Origin: Aquitalea sp. LB_tupeE
GTDB lineage: Bacteria > Pseudomonadota > Gammaproteobacteria > Burkholderiales > Chromobacteriaceae
DNA: 64,000 bases
Reading direction: 5' to 3'
Assembly (NCBI RefSeq): GCF_013391415.1
Contig: NZ_JACAXB010000008.1
Span: 1 to 64,000, forward strand
The notes beneath the pieces were generated by a model. The model was not told the DNA's origin. It did no database searches and was given only the letters and a program-made list of their open reading frames with translations. The position numbers were made by a program, and so were the translations under genes. Of the stretch, positions 31,862 through 41,803 are shown piece by piece (within the stretch, counting starts at the first letter, position 1; the number at the start of each line of letters is the position of its first letter).

Positions 31862-32728
31862 ATGACCAAGGAAATAAGCGCCGATCAGCTGATGCAACGC
31901 ATCGCCGAGGAATACGAAGACCTGAGCAAGCAGCTGAAAGTGATTGCCAAATACGTAGAAGAGCACCGCCAGACGCTGGTGCTGGAGCGTATTACCGACA
32001 TTGCGCAGGCCTGCGAAGTACAGCCATCGGCCATCGTGCGTTTTGCCCAGCGCTTTGGCTTCAGCGGCTTTTCCGACATGCAGACGGTGTTCCGTGATGC
32101 CTTCGCCCCGGCCGGTGGCAATGTCAACAATTACCAGAAGCGCATCCGCAGCGTGATTGCCACCCAGGACACGCCGTTGAGCAATACCCAGGTGACGCAG
32201 AACTTCATAGCCGCCTGTCAGCAAGGGCTGGATGAGTTGTCGCAGTCGCTGGACCCGGCGGCCATCGACAAGGCAGTGGAATTGCTGGTGAAGGCGGACA
32301 ATATCTATGTGGTGGCAGTGCGGCGCATGTTTCCGATTGCCAGCTATATCAGCTATGCCCTGCAGCACACCGCCAAGCGGGTGCATCTGGTATCCGGCCT
32401 GGGCGGCATGTACCACGACCAGATCCGCAGCATCCGCGAAAACGACCTGATGATAGCCATCAGTTTCCAGCCTTATGGCAAGGAAACCCGTTACTGCGCA
32501 CGTGTAGCCGGACAAAACAAGGCAAAGCAGCTGGTGATTACCGACAGCCAGTTAAGCCCGCTGGCACGCAATGCCGATGCGGTGCTGACGGTAAAAGAGG
32601 GCACCGCGTTTTCCTTCCGCTCGCTCACCAGCACCATCAGCCTGTGTCAGGCCTTGTTCATTGCCCTGTCTTACCGGCTGGAACTGGTGATTGAAGAGAC
32701 CCGCGACGCCGGGGCTTACGACGACTGA
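31862..32728 (+). CDS. MurR/RpiR-family transcriptional regulator (probable IolR)
   Basis: 288 residues. The N-terminal RpiR helix-turn-helix (about 1-80, including IAQACEVQPSAIVRFAQRFGFSGFSDMQ) is followed by a SIS sugar-phosphate-binding domain (about 120-270). This is the type of repressor that governs inositol genes in many proteobacteria, with a pathway intermediate as inducer. It diverges from iolC. The start is uncertain: the ATG at 31862 gives the usual N-terminus, the ATG at 31829 is in frame, and neither has a clear Shine-Dalgarno. Its last 71 bp overlap the convergent EamA gene. Confidence 0.88.
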   Translation: MTKEISADQLMQRIAEEYEDLSKQLKVIAKYVEEHRQTLVLERITDIAQACEVQPSAIVRFAQRFGFSGFSDMQTVFRDAFAPAGGNVNNYQKRIRSVIATQDTPLSNTQVTQNFIAACQQGLDELSQSLDPAAIDKAVELLVKADNIYVVAVRRMFPIASYISYALQHTAKRVHLVSGLGGMYHDQIRSIRENDLMIAISFQPYGKETRYCARVAGQNKAKQLVITDSQLSPLARNADAVLTVKEGTAFSFRSLTSTISLCQALFIALSYRLELVIEETRDAGAYDD

Positions 32729-33575
32729 TCAGCAAGGACGACATGATCAGCCCCGCGCCGGTCAGCTGACTGGCGCTCATGCTGCTGCCAAACCACCACC
32801 AGGCCAGCAAGGCCGTCCATACCGGCTCCAGCAGCAGGATGAAAGCCGAACGTTGCATTGGCACCCGCGCCTGCGCCCAGCCTTGCAGGAAGAAGCGGCC
32901 ACAGGTGGCCAGCAGGATACTTACCAGCAGCCAGGCCGTCACCCCGCCGCTTAGTCGGGATGGCCAGTGCTCCACCAGCACACTGCCGAGCAAACCGGCC
33001 AGTCCCGCCAGCAGCAGCTGCAAGGCGGTCAGACTCAATGCCGGCGCCTTCGCCCCTGCCCTGCCGTTCAGATTGAGAAACACCGACATCGCCACGGCCG
33101 AAGCCAGAAACAGGCTGTCGGCCGCACCCAGCTGCCAGCCACCATGCAAGGCCATGGCCGCCACCCCCAGCGCGGCCAGCGGCATGGCCCACAAGGTTTG
33201 CGCCAGCAGCACGGTGCCAAACATCAGCCGCGCCAGCACTGGTGCCAATACCACACCCAGGCTGCCGATGAAGGCACCCACGCCCAGGTTGTTGCTTTGC
33301 TGCAGGGCCAGCATCCACAGCACCATGGCCAAGGCCAGCATCAGTGCACTCCATTTGCTGGTGGCAGGTAAATGCCATGGCCAAGGCTGGGCGCGTGTGC
33401 GTGCCAGTGCGGTCAGCAGCACACCTGCGCTGCCAAAACGCACGCCCAGAAACAGCAAGGGGGGCATGCCGCGCAACACTTCCTTGGAACACAGCCAGCC
33501 AAAACCAGCAATCAGGGTCACCAGTACCAGCGTGGCTTCAGCCAGCCCGGGGCGTACAACTTGTTTCACGCTCAC
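32658..33575 (-). CDS. EamA/DMT-family transporter (RhaT/YdcZ-like)
   Basis: 305 residues with about ten hydrophobic segments in two EamA repeats (GFGWLCSKEVLRGMPPLLFLG in the first, ILLATCGRFFLQGWAQ in the second). It is a small-metabolite exporter or importer of unknown substrate. I place the start at the GTG at 33575, which has GCGGA upstream. The ATG 78 nt further back would put a perfect terminator hairpin (33596-33621) inside the coding region. The 3' end overlaps the regulator gene tail to tail. Its position inside the inositol island may be incidental. Confidence 0.78.
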   Translation of the reverse strand: MSVKQVVRPGLAEATLVLVTLIAGFGWLCSKEVLRGMPPLLFLGVRFGSAGVLLTALARTRAQPWPWHLPATSKWSALMLALAMVLWMLALQQSNNLGVGAFIGSLGVVLAPVLARLMFGTVLLAQTLWAMPLAALGVAAMALHGGWQLGAADSLFLASAVAMSVFLNLNGRAGAKAPALSLTALQLLLAGLAGLLGSVLVEHWPSRLSGGVTAWLLVSILLATCGRFFLQGWAQARVPMQRSAFILLLEPVWTALLAWWWFGSSMSASQLTGAGLIMSSLLISRRKPRRRGSLQSPVPAGKTGQ

Positions 33576-33595
33576 AACACGATTCCGCAACAATG

Positions 33596-33621
33596 AAAAA
33601 ACGGGAAGGCTTACCTTCCCG
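33596..33621 (-). terminator. Terminator of the inositol ABC transporter operon
   Basis: A perfect 8-bp stem CGGGAAGG/CCTTCCCG with a CTTA loop, followed on the minus strand by T6. It lies 114 nt after the permease stop codon and immediately before the EamA gene. Confidence 0.85.
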
Positions 33622-33734
33622 ATCAACACCCTGCTGAAAGATTGTTGCCGCATTGCCATGCCGCATGCAGTCAGCGGAGTGTGACGCCGGCGACAGTTTA
33701 ACTGCTGCCACCCCCGCTGTGTGATGCGGGACGA

Positions 33735-34760
33735 TCAGCTGCGGCGGTTACGCTGGCGGTATTGGTCTGCCACCACGGCCACCACGATGATGATGCCTTT
33801 GACGATTTCCTGGTAATAAGCGTCGATACGCAGGAAGGTGAAGCCGGAGGTCATGGTACCCAGAATCAGCGTGCCGATCACCGTGCCGGTAATCTTGCCC
33901 AGACCACCATTGAGCGAGGTGCCACCGATGACCGCAGCGGCAATCGCGTCAAGCTCGTACATCATGCCCATGCCAGCCTGACCGGACACGGCGCGCGCCG
34001 ATGTGACCACCCCGGCCAGGCCGGACAGCAGGCCGGCCACGGTATACACCAGAATCAGGTGACGGTTGACATTGATGCCGGCCACCCGCGCAGCGGCACG
34101 GTTGGCACCAATGGCATAGGTGTATTTGCCGTAACGGGTGTAGCTGAGGATGATATGGAACACCAGCGCCGTTACCAGGAAAATGATGACCGGATTGATC
34201 CCTGCCCCGATTGCCGCGTAGTTGTCCGACAGCATGCTGATGGGTTCACCCTTGGTATACCACTTGGCCATGCCGCGTGCGGTCACCATCACCCCCAATG
34301 TGGCGATGAAGGGCGGAATGGCGGTTTTGGCTATCACCGTGCCGTTGATCAGGCCGCACACCAGCCCCACCAGCAAACCGGCAGCCAGCGGTGCAAGCAC
34401 CGGCAGGTCGGTCAGCGCGGGGAATACCGCACGGGCAAAGTCTGAAGTTTGCGCCAGACTGGCCGATACCATGGCGGTGAGCGCCACCACCGAGCCGGAC
34501 GAGAGGTCGATACCACCCATGATGATGATCTGGGTGACGCCCACCGCGATGATGCCGATCACCGACACTTGCAGCACCATCACGATCAGTCTTTCCTTGT
34601 TGGCGATGAAGCTTTGGCCGACGAACAGCCAGCCCAACAGTTCGAATATCAGGGCCACGCCCAGCAGCACCATGAAGATGCGTGCTTCAGCGGGAAGCTT
34701 GAAGCCAAATGCGCCGGATTTTGCTGCCTTGTCCAGCGGCTGCGTATTGCTGATTGACAT
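33735..34760 (-). CDS. Sugar (probably myo-inositol) ABC transporter permease
   Basis: 341 residues with about ten membrane segments. It belongs to the ribose/xylose-type permease family (BPD_transp_2), with the conserved GVTQIIIMGGIDLSSGSVVALT and GNPVGLK-equivalent ATYAIGANRAAARVAGINV loop that contacts the ATPase. The start at 34760 has GGAGAAG upstream. It is third in the operon SBP-ATPase-permease (47-nt gap after the ATPase). The substrate is inferred from the surrounding iol genes and from the operator upstream of the binding protein. Confidence 0.88.
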   Translation of the reverse strand: MSISNTQPLDKAAKSGAFGFKLPAEARIFMVLLGVALIFELLGWLFVGQSFIANKERLIVMVLQVSVIGIIAVGVTQIIIMGGIDLSSGSVVALTAMVSASLAQTSDFARAVFPALTDLPVLAPLAAGLLVGLVCGLINGTVIAKTAIPPFIATLGVMVTARGMAKWYTKGEPISMLSDNYAAIGAGINPVIIFLVTALVFHIILSYTRYGKYTYAIGANRAAARVAGINVNRHLILVYTVAGLLSGLAGVVTSARAVSGQAGMGMMYELDAIAAAVIGGTSLNGGLGKITGTVIGTLILGTMTSGFTFLRIDAYYQEIVKGIIIVVAVVADQYRQRNRRS

Positions 34761-34807
34761 GTTGTCTTCTCCTGCTGTTATTGTGCTTTTCCTCGCTGGC
34801 GGCAATG

Positions 34808-36355
34808 TCAGCCGGCAGCCAGTGTCATGATGCTGACCTGGGTCGCGTCGGCCCGGTCGACAATGCCGGTCACCCTGCCCTCGTGCATGACCATGATGCG
34901 GTCGCTCATGCCCAGGACCTCGGGCAGCTCGGACGAAATCATGATGACAGCCACACCCTGCCCGGCCAGTTTGCAGATCAGCTTGTGGATTTCCGCCTTG
35001 GCACCCACGTCGATGCCACGGGTGGGCTCATCCAGAATCAGTATTTTCGGGTTGGTCAGCAGCCAGCGGCCAATCAGCACTTTTTGCTGGTTGCCACCGG
35101 ACAGGTTTTCGATGCGCTCGTCCAGATTCGGCGTTTTCACCCGTAAGGTGCCAGACATGGCTGCGCACATGCTGTCCAGCGCCTGCTGGCGGACAAAACC
35201 GGCCTTGAGGTTGTCACCGCCCAGCACCGATATCTGCATGTTTTCCTGAATGCTCAGGTTGAGAAAACAGCCGGTGTCCTTGCGGTCTTCGGTCAGAAAA
35301 GCCATGCCGTGCTGCATGGCGGTGCGCGGGGAGTCCACACTCACGGCCTGGCCATTGATGCGGATCTGGCCGCTACTGGCCGGGCTGACGCCAAACAGGG
35401 TTTCCGCCACATTGCTGCGGCCAGAGCCGATCAACCCTGCCACACCAAGGATTTCCCCCTGGCGCACGGAAAAGGACACATCGTGGAACACGCCATCCAG
35501 GGTGAGGTGTTCCACTTCCAGCGCTACCTCGCCAATCGGCACGATGGTTTTGGGGAACATCTCGGTGATTTCGCGCCCCACCATCATGCGGATCACTTCA
35601 TCATGGCTAAGCTGTTCCACCCGCTTGCAGCCGATGAAATGGCCATCACGGAATACCGATACCTCGTCGGCAATCTCGAACAGCTCGTTCATCTTGTGGG
35701 TGATGTAGATGATGCCCTTGCCCTGCTCACGCAGCATGCGCACGATGCGGAACAGATGGGCGACTTCGTGCTCGGTCAGCGCTGACGTGGGTTCATCCAT
35801 GATCAGCACGTCGGAGTTGTACGACACCGCGCGAGCAATCTCCACCATCTGGCGGCTGGAAATGCTCAGGCTGGCCACCTTGGCCTCGGGGTCCAGATCG
35901 ATGGACAGCTGGGCAAACAGCTCGCGGGTCATCTGGTACATCCTGGCGTGGTCGATCAGGCCGAAGCGGTTCAGCGGCTCGCGGCGGATCCAGATGTTTT
36001 CGGCAATGCTCATGAAGGGCATCAGGTTGAGTTCCTGATGGATCATGGCGATGCCGTTTTCCAGCGCGTCCAGCGGCGAAGTCAGCGCGATGTCGCGGCC
36101 GTGCAGGCGGTACACGCCCTTGTCCGGGATATACACCCCGGCCAGAATCTTCATCAGCGTGGACTTGCCAGCGCCGTTTTCGCCCATCAGTGCATGCACG
36201 GTGCCGGCGCGCAGGCGGAAGGACACATCATCCAGCGCCACTACACCGGGGAAAGCCTTGCGTACGCCTTCCACTTCAATCAGCAGCGTTTCGCGCTCCA
36301 CGGGCGGGTGGGACGCTGCAGCTGCTTTCGGTTTTTCCGGGGCCAGGCTCAACAT
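34808..36355 (-). CDS. Sugar (probably myo-inositol) ABC transporter ATP-binding protein
   Basis: 515 residues with two ABC domains in tandem, as in RbsA/XylG. The first has Walker [10 protein letters not shown] and Walker [12 protein letters not shown]. The second has signature LSGGNQQKV and Walker [13 protein letters not shown]. The second Walker A (GLIGSGRSN) is degenerate, lacking the catalytic Lys, which is usual in this family. The ATG at 36355 has a strong GGAGGAG upstream. It is cytoplasmic and energises the permease encoded downstream. Confidence 0.92.
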   Translation of the reverse strand: MLSLAPEKPKAAAASHPPVERETLLIEVEGVRKAFPGVVALDDVSFRLRAGTVHALMGENGAGKSTLMKILAGVYIPDKGVYRLHGRDIALTSPLDALENGIAMIHQELNLMPFMSIAENIWIRREPLNRFGLIDHARMYQMTRELFAQLSIDLDPEAKVASLSISSRQMVEIARAVSYNSDVLIMDEPTSALTEHEVAHLFRIVRMLREQGKGIIYITHKMNELFEIADEVSVFRDGHFIGCKRVEQLSHDEVIRMMVGREITEMFPKTIVPIGEVALEVEHLTLDGVFHDVSFSVRQGEILGVAGLIGSGRSNVAETLFGVSPASSGQIRINGQAVSVDSPRTAMQHGMAFLTEDRKDTGCFLNLSIQENMQISVLGGDNLKAGFVRQQALDSMCAAMSGTLRVKTPNLDERIENLSGGNQQKVLIGRWLLTNPKILILDEPTRGIDVGAKAEIHKLICKLAGQGVAVIMISSELPEVLGMSDRIMVMHEGRVTGIVDRADATQVSIMTLAAG

Positions 36356-36413
36356 GGCTTGCTCTCCTCCTTGAGTACCGGGCGGCACACTGCTGCGGCC
36401 GCCCGCTTCAGCA

Positions 36414-37352
36414 TTAGTTGCGCGACTGGTAGTTCTTCAGGTTGGCCTGGGTCACCAGCTCGAACGGTACCCAGATCATGGACGGCAGCTTCTCGCCACG
36501 CGACAGTTTCAGCGCGGTGTCTACCGCACCCTTGCCCTGACCGGCGGCATTCTGGAACACGGTGACTTTCAGCTCGCCGTTTTTCATGGCGGTGAGGGCA
36601 TCCTGGGTGGCATCCACGCCAGCCACGATGGTTTTGTCCAGACGCTTGGCGGACTTGAGCGCCTGGATGGCACCCAGGGCCATTTCGTCGTTATTCGACA
36701 CCACGGCGTCAAACTGCAGACCGGCACTCAGCCAGTTCATCATCAGGTCGCGGCCATCGGTACGCGACCATTTGGCAGTCTGTTTTTCCACAATCTTGAT
36801 GCCGTTACACGGGGCCTTGGCGATGACTTCTTCCACATCCTTGGTACGCTGACGCGCGGCCTGGTTGGCCAGGTCGCCCATCATCACCACGATATTGCCC
36901 TTGCCCTTCATCAGGCGGCATACCTCTTTCATTTGCACGGTGCCGGATTCGGCCTCGTTGGAGCCGACAAAGGCCACCTTGGCGGGCAGGGTCTTGTCAG
37001 CCGGCATGCGGTTTACGTACACCAGCGGGATGCCGGCGCTTTGCGCCAGCTTGGTGATTTTCGGCGTGGCATCGGTATCCACCACATTGACGATGATGGC
37101 ATCCACTTTCTGGGCAATGAAGTTTTGTACCTGGCTAAGCTGGCGGCCGACGTCGTTCTGCGCATCTTCAAACTGGATGTCCACACCCTTCTGGCTGCCT
37201 GCATAGGTTTTCATGTTATTGCGCAGCACGGTGAGGAAGTTGTCGTCAAAGGCGGACATGGTCACGCCCAGTTTGGCGGCGGATGCCGGCATGGCCAGCA
37301 TGGTGAGGGAAAAGAACACTGCGGAACCAGCAAGCTTGGTGATGCGTTTCAT
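36414..37352 (-). CDS. Periplasmic sugar (probably myo-inositol) binding protein
   Basis: 312 residues. The signal peptide is cleaved after PASA (about residue 23), followed by a type I periplasmic-binding fold (Peripla_BP_4) with [34 protein letters not shown] and [16 protein letters not shown]. The start at 37352 has AGGAGAC upstream. It is the first gene of the ABC operon, 58 nt before the ATPase. The paired operator at 37480-37522 lies 128 nt upstream, tying it to the inositol regulon. The family includes IbpA-type inositol-binding proteins. Confidence 0.88.
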   Translation of the reverse strand: MKRITKLAGSAVFFSLTMLAMPASAAKLGVTMSAFDDNFLTVLRNNMKTYAGSQKGVDIQFEDAQNDVGRQLSQVQNFIAQKVDAIIVNVVDTDATPKITKLAQSAGIPLVYVNRMPADKTLPAKVAFVGSNEAESGTVQMKEVCRLMKGKGNIVVMMGDLANQAARQRTKDVEEVIAKAPCNGIKIVEKQTAKWSRTDGRDLMMNWLSAGLQFDAVVSNNDEMALGAIQALKSAKRLDKTIVAGVDATQDALTAMKNGELKVTVFQNAAGQGKGAVDTALKLSRGEKLPSMIWVPFELVTQANLKNYQSRN

Positions 37353-37479
37353 TGATGCGTCTCCTGTCCTTATGGTGTGGGTTCGATCCCGACATGCCGC
37401 CGACCGCTCATGTTGCAGTGCAATGCGAAGCGCATATCGTGTTGTCGTGCAGCTAAGATAAGTGAGCCGCATCAATATT

Positions 37480-37522
37480 GCAAATAAAATTTCATGCTGC
37501 ATTGCACATAGAAATATTTTTC
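37480..37522. promoter_or_regulatory. Paired operator upstream of the inositol ABC operon
   Basis: GCAAATAAAATTTC (37480-37493) and GAAATATTTTTC (37511-37522) have centres 30 bp apart. They match the pairs upstream of iolD and of the dehydrogenase gene at 44958. The rest of the 366-bp gap 37353-37718 holds the leader of the binding-protein gene and the iolE-2 terminator. No gene is visible there. Confidence 0.6.
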
Positions 37523-37645
37523 TATATTTTGCCAGATGAACCAGTTGCCCCTGCAAACCAGGGTCCTGCAACAGCGCCATGCACAGCATGGCCATCCCAT
37601 TGATTTAACGGGTTTTAACCGGGCACAAATGCAACAGCAAGGGCG

Positions 37646-37680
37646 AAAAAATGAAAAAGCCATGCCGACATGGCATGGCT
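37646..37680 (-). terminator. Terminator of the iolD-iolE2 operon
   Basis: A 9-bp stem AGCCATGCC/GGCATGGCT with a 5-nt loop, followed on the minus strand by TTTTCATTTTTTC, 38 nt after the stop codon of the second iolE. Confidence 0.85.
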
Positions 37681-37718
37681 ACTGACAACGCGACCAGTTG
37701 TACTGGCAACAAGCGTTT

Positions 37719-38630
37719 TCAGGCAACAACCGGCTGGCGCAGGCTGGCACACAAGGCAGCCAGATAGTCATAGCCCTTCTTGGCGTATTCATAGCTGGGT
37801 GCCAGCGCCGGGTCCTGCTCGGCTTCCACCACCAACCAGCCACGGTAGCCATGGCGCTGCAGCGTGGCGAGAATGGGGGCGAAGTCGATCATGCCGTCGC
37901 CCGGTACGGTAAACACCCCCTTGAGCACAGCGTCCAGAAAGCTCCAGTTTTCTGCCTTGGCCTGTTGCATTACCGCCCGTCTTACATCCTTGCAGTGCAC
38001 ATGTACCACCCGGTCCACATGCTTGAGCAGCTCGACATAGGCGTCCCCCCCGGCAAAAGTGATGTGGCCGGTATCAAACAGCAGGCCGACATCCGGCCCG
38101 GTGAGGGACATCAGCACGTCCAGGTCGGCACTGGTTTCGCAATACGCACCCATGTGATGGTGATAAGCCAGAGTGATGCCCCTGCCGTTCAGCCAGGCGC
38201 CAAAGGCATCCAGTCGCGCGGCGTAATCCTGCCATTGCTGTTGACTGGTAAAACGCGGGCGTTGTGACAACGGGGTTTGCTGCTGGCCCTGCACTGAACC
38301 GGCTACTTCGCCATACACCAGCACCTGGCAGCCGTTGTAAACCAGCTTGTCCACATGCGCCGTCGCGGCGGCTATTTCCTGCTCAACCGTGCCGTTTGCC
38401 AGATGGCCGGAATGCCAGCCGGACACCACCGCCACGCCGTATTCGGCCATCTTGTCGCGCAGTGCCTGCGGGTCTTTGGGAAACTTGTTGCCCAGCTCGA
38501 AGCCGGCATAGCCGATTTCCGCGCCCTCCTGCAGACAGGTCTCCAGCGGGATATGGCCACCCAGTTGCGGCAGGTCGTCGTTACTCCAGGAAATGGGATT
38601 GATGCCGATACGCACGTCAAATTGCTGCAC
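37719..38630 (-). CDS. iolE: Myo-inosose-2 dehydratase IolE, copy 2
   Basis: A 303-residue paralogue of the iolE at 28753-29670, keeping all the same motifs: GINPISWSNDDLPQLGG, YHHHMGAYCET, LLFDTGHITFAGGD and VHVHCKDVR. It follows iolD by 31 nt and is expressed in a different transcription unit from copy 1. Either it provides extra dosage or it acts on the keto form of another inositol isomer. The sequence does not tell which. Confidence 0.92.
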   Translation of the reverse strand: MQQFDVRIGINPISWSNDDLPQLGGHIPLETCLQEGAEIGYAGFELGNKFPKDPQALRDKMAEYGVAVVSGWHSGHLANGTVEQEIAAATAHVDKLVYNGCQVLVYGEVAGSVQGQQQTPLSQRPRFTSQQQWQDYAARLDAFGAWLNGRGITLAYHHHMGAYCETSADLDVLMSLTGPDVGLLFDTGHITFAGGDAYVELLKHVDRVVHVHCKDVRRAVMQQAKAENWSFLDAVLKGVFTVPGDGMIDFAPILATLQRHGYRGWLVVEAEQDPALAPSYEYAKKGYDYLAALCASLRQPVVA

Positions 38631-38661
38631 TGTCTCGCTCCTTATTTATGTCGTTGCTGTG

Positions 38662-40518
38662 CTACTGCCGTTGACGCAAACGGGCTTGCTCGTAGTCGGC
38701 GCGGGCACTGCGTACCGCTTCGCGTTCGGATACTTCCGGAATGCCCACCTCCCACCAGCTGCCGCCTTCCGGCGTGCATTGCGGACCATCGATGCGCAGC
38801 TGTATCAGATAACTGCGGCTGGATGCCCGGGCACGCACCATGGCGGCCAGCAGTTCGGCCACCGAGCTCACCGTTTCGGCCTCGGCCCCCAACGAGCGGG
38901 CATTCTGGGCAAAGTCGATCTGCGGAATGCCGTGTTCGCCGTGCAGGCAGTCGGCCAGCATATTATTGAAGGGTGCGCCGCCGCAGGCCTGCTGCAAACG
39001 GTTGATGCAGGCGTAGCCAGCATTGTCCAGCAGCACCACGATGATCTTGTGCCCCAGCATCACCGAAGTGGCCAGTTCATTGTTCAGCATCAAATAGCTG
39101 CCATCGCCCACCATCACGATGACTTCACGTTCTGGCCGGGCCATCTTCACCCCCAGGCCACCGGCCACTTCGTAACCCATGCAGGAAAAGCCGTACTCCA
39201 TGTGATAACCACCTGGCGTACTGGTGCGCCACAGCTTGTGCAGTTCGGCCGGCAGCGTACCGGCAGCGCACACCACGATGTCGCGTTCGGCCGAATCTGC
39301 CGCCGAGGCCTGTACCGCGCCAATAGCCTCGGCATAGGTAGGCAAGTTGGCACGCGGGCTGCGCACAATTTCGTCCACCTGCCGCCGCCAGCCATTGCAC
39401 AGCCGCTGGCTGTGGGCAGTCCAGTCGCTATCCGCCTGCCAGCCTTCCAGCGCAGCACTCAGCGCGGCCAGCCCAACGGCGGCATCACATTGCAGGCTGT
39501 GCCCACCCCATTTGATGGCATCAAAGCCATTCACATTGATGGACAACAGCGTGGCCTGCGCATATAGCGTGTGCGAGCCGGTGGTGAAGTCCTGCAAACG
39601 GCTGCCCACTGCCAGCACCAAGTCGGCCTGACCGGCCAGCTCATTGGCAGCCGGGGAACCCGTCACGCCGATGGAACCGGCCAGCAGCGGATGGTCCCAT
39701 CTCAGTGCCCCCTTGCCCGCCTGACTCTCACCAACCGGAATTCCATGTGTTTCGACAAACTGGCGTAGCGCGTCAGCACCACCTGCGCTGTACAGTACCC
39801 CGCCACCGCACACAATGAGCGGGCGCTTGGCCTGGCGTAGCAAACTCGCCAGAGCAGCCAGTTCAGTGGGTTCGGCCGGAGGCTGACGGAAGTGGATATC
39901 GCGCTCGGCAAAGAAGGCTTCCGGCCAGTCAAAAGCCTGCGCCTGCACATCCTGTGGCAGGGCCAGTGTTACCGGGCCGCATTGTGCCGGGTCGGTGAGC
40001 GTGGCGATGGCGCGGGGCAAGGCGGTCAGCAACTGGGATGGCACCACGATGCGGTCGAAGTAGCGGGAAACCGGGCGCAGGCAATCCACCGCCGACACAC
40101 CGCCATCCTGAAAATCTTCCACCTGCTGCAATACCGGGTCCGGGGCACGTGAAATGAACACATCCCCCGGCAGCAACAGCATGGGCAGGCGATTGACGTG
40201 CGCCACCGCCGCAGCAGTGACCAGATTGGTACAACCGGGGCCGATCGAGGTGCTGACCGCCATCATGCGGCGGCGGAAATGCGCCTTGGCATATGACGTG
40301 GCGGCCAAGGCCATGCCCTGCTCGTTGTGGGCGCGCAAGGTGGGCAGCACATCCTGCGCGGCCTGCAAGGCTTCACCCAGACCAGCCACATTGCCGTGAC
40401 CGAAAATGGCCCACACACCGCCAAACAGCCGCTCCCGGCTGCCATCCGGCATGGTGACAAACTGCGCAGCCAGATAGCGCACCAGCGCCTGGGCCACGGT
40501 GAGACGTACGGTTTTCAC
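38662..40518 (-). CDS. iolD: 3D-(3,5/4)-trihydroxycyclohexane-1,2-dione hydrolase IolD
   Basis: A 618-residue thiamine-diphosphate enzyme that opens the inositol-derived ring to 5-deoxy-glucuronate. It has the three-domain acetolactate-synthase layout: an N-terminal pyrimidine-binding domain (FGHGNVAGLGEALQ), a central domain (RPLIVCGGGVLYSAGG), and a C-terminal TDP-binding domain with the motif GDGSYLMLNNELATS. It starts the iolD-iolE2 operon. The paired operator at 40629-40671 lies between it and the LacI-type gene, so it has its own promoter. Confidence 0.94.
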   Translation of the reverse strand: MKTVRLTVAQALVRYLAAQFVTMPDGSRERLFGGVWAIFGHGNVAGLGEALQAAQDVLPTLRAHNEQGMALAATSYAKAHFRRRMMAVSTSIGPGCTNLVTAAAVAHVNRLPMLLLPGDVFISRAPDPVLQQVEDFQDGGVSAVDCLRPVSRYFDRIVVPSQLLTALPRAIATLTDPAQCGPVTLALPQDVQAQAFDWPEAFFAERDIHFRQPPAEPTELAALASLLRQAKRPLIVCGGGVLYSAGGADALRQFVETHGIPVGESQAGKGALRWDHPLLAGSIGVTGSPAANELAGQADLVLAVGSRLQDFTTGSHTLYAQATLLSINVNGFDAIKWGGHSLQCDAAVGLAALSAALEGWQADSDWTAHSQRLCNGWRRQVDEIVRSPRANLPTYAEAIGAVQASAADSAERDIVVCAAGTLPAELHKLWRTSTPGGYHMEYGFSCMGYEVAGGLGVKMARPEREVIVMVGDGSYLMLNNELATSVMLGHKIIVVLLDNAGYACINRLQQACGGAPFNNMLADCLHGEHGIPQIDFAQNARSLGAEAETVSSVAELLAAMVRARASSRSYLIQLRIDGPQCTPEGGSWWEVGIPEVSEREAVRSARADYEQARLRQRQ

Positions 40519-40628
40519 ATTGCTTCTCCAGAGGGCAAGCAGCCAGCAGGCGGTGGGGCGGCACCGGGCCGGGCTTGATGTCGGTAAGGGAGGTGTCAGC
40601 CGCTACGATATAAGATTCCAGCACATTT

Positions 40629-40671
40629 GCAAATTATTTTTCATTTTTATTTTTTTTGGAAAACATTTTCC
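40629..40671. promoter_or_regulatory. Paired operator upstream of iolD
   Basis: GCAAATTATTTTTC (40629-40642) and the near-palindrome GGAAAACATTTTCC (40658-40671) have centres 29 bp apart. The second has the form GGAA-N6-TTCC, which from memory resembles the site reported for the RpiR-type IolR of Sinorhizobium. Confidence 0.65.
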
Positions 40672-40685
40672 TGATCATGGCGTGA

Positions 40686-41741
40686 TCAGCCCGGCAGGTA
40701 GGGCCAGGGTGTCATGTTTTCTGCCAGGTACAAACGGAACTGCGCCGGGCCGATTTCCCCCTCCACCGGCCACATGTCCAGGGTGGCCAGCAGCTGTTGC
40801 AAGGCCTTGATGGCCTGGCCATCCGGGTCCTGGTCGATCACCACATCCAGCAGCCCCTGTTGCAAATACTGTTGGTGGTCGTCCGACAGCTCGTGTGTCA
40901 CCCAGCACACCTTGTCGTGAATGGCATAGCGACGCAGCGCGGCCTCGATGCCGGGTGAGCCCGCTCCGCTGTTATAAATACCGGCAATCGGCTGGCCCTG
41001 CTTGAAGGCATGGCTGACGGCGGCATAGCAACGGTCCGCATCGTCATGGGTGGCGGTGGCCACCTGATCGCAACGCAAATGGGGAAAGCCCTGTGCCAGC
41101 ACCTCGGCACAGCCGCTGGCCCGCTCCAGGTGGCCACGGTAATCCGGGCGACTGGACAGCAGCAGCACCCGTCCGGGCTGGCGGCACAGCCGGCCCAGCA
41201 ACCAGCCTGCGGTGCGCCCGGCAGCGTGGTTGTCGATGCCGACATAGTGCGCCTGTGGCAGATCGGCCACATTGCTCACCACCAGCGCGACTTGTTCGCC
41301 CCGTTGAATAGCCGCTTGCAGGGCTTGGCGCACCGCCGGGGTATCCGGTGCCGCCACAATCAGGCCGTGACGCCGGTAGGGCCGCGCGCGCAATGCGCGC
41401 AACAGGCCGGCTTCGTCTTTCTCGCCCACGGTCTGCAGGTGCACCACCACCCGCTGGTCCAGCAGAGGCAAAGCCTGTTGCAAAGCCTGACGCAAGCGAC
41501 GGAAGAAGGGTGAGGGGTTGTCCGGTAGCAGGATATCCAGATGAATCAGCCCATGGCGGGTGTCGGGCAACAGCCGTGGCACCGCCAGCGCACGCGCGGC
41601 GGCTACCACCTTGGCACGCGCCTGGGCCGACACGCTGCCACGTTCGTTCAACACCCGGTCCACCGTGGCCACACTCACCCCGGCCTGAGAGGCGATTTCA
41701 ATGAAACGGGCAGTTTTCTTGCGACGTGGCGGGCTGCTCAT
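40686..41741 (-). CDS. LacI-family transcriptional regulator
   Basis: 351 residues. The N-terminal LacI helix-turn-helix and hinge (about 11-60, FIEIASQAGVSVATVDRVLN) is followed by a periplasmic-binding-like effector domain with LVVSNVADLPQAHYVGIDNHAAGR. It is divergent from iolH with a 209-bp gap holding an 18-bp palindrome (41786-41803). It probably controls iolH-iolI-iolG and itself. The effector is presumably inositol or a keto-inositol. The stop codon lies 15 bp from the iolD operator. Confidence 0.9.
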   Translation of the reverse strand: MSSPPRRKKTARFIEIASQAGVSVATVDRVLNERGSVSAQARAKVVAAARALAVPRLLPDTRHGLIHLDILLPDNPSPFFRRLRQALQQALPLLDQRVVVHLQTVGEKDEAGLLRALRARPYRRHGLIVAAPDTPAVRQALQAAIQRGEQVALVVSNVADLPQAHYVGIDNHAAGRTAGWLLGRLCRQPGRVLLLSSRPDYRGHLERASGCAEVLAQGFPHLRCDQVATATHDDADRCYAAVSHAFKQGQPIAGIYNSGAGSPGIEAALRRYAIHDKVCWVTHELSDDHQQYLQQGLLDVVIDQDPDGQAIKALQQLLATLDMWPVEGEIGPAQFRLYLAENMTPWPYLPG

Positions 41742-41785
41742 CGGCGGGCTCCTGCAGACGAATGGGGTGGCACCAGCCGCTCACC

Positions 41786-41803
41786 TTGACGATTTATCGT
41801 CAA
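41786..41803. promoter_or_regulatory. Probable LacI-family operator
   Basis: TTGACGATTTATCGTCAA has two perfect 8-bp arms around a central TT. It lies 45 bp upstream of the LacI-type gene and 148 bp upstream of iolH, in the divergent promoter gap. Confidence 0.7.
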
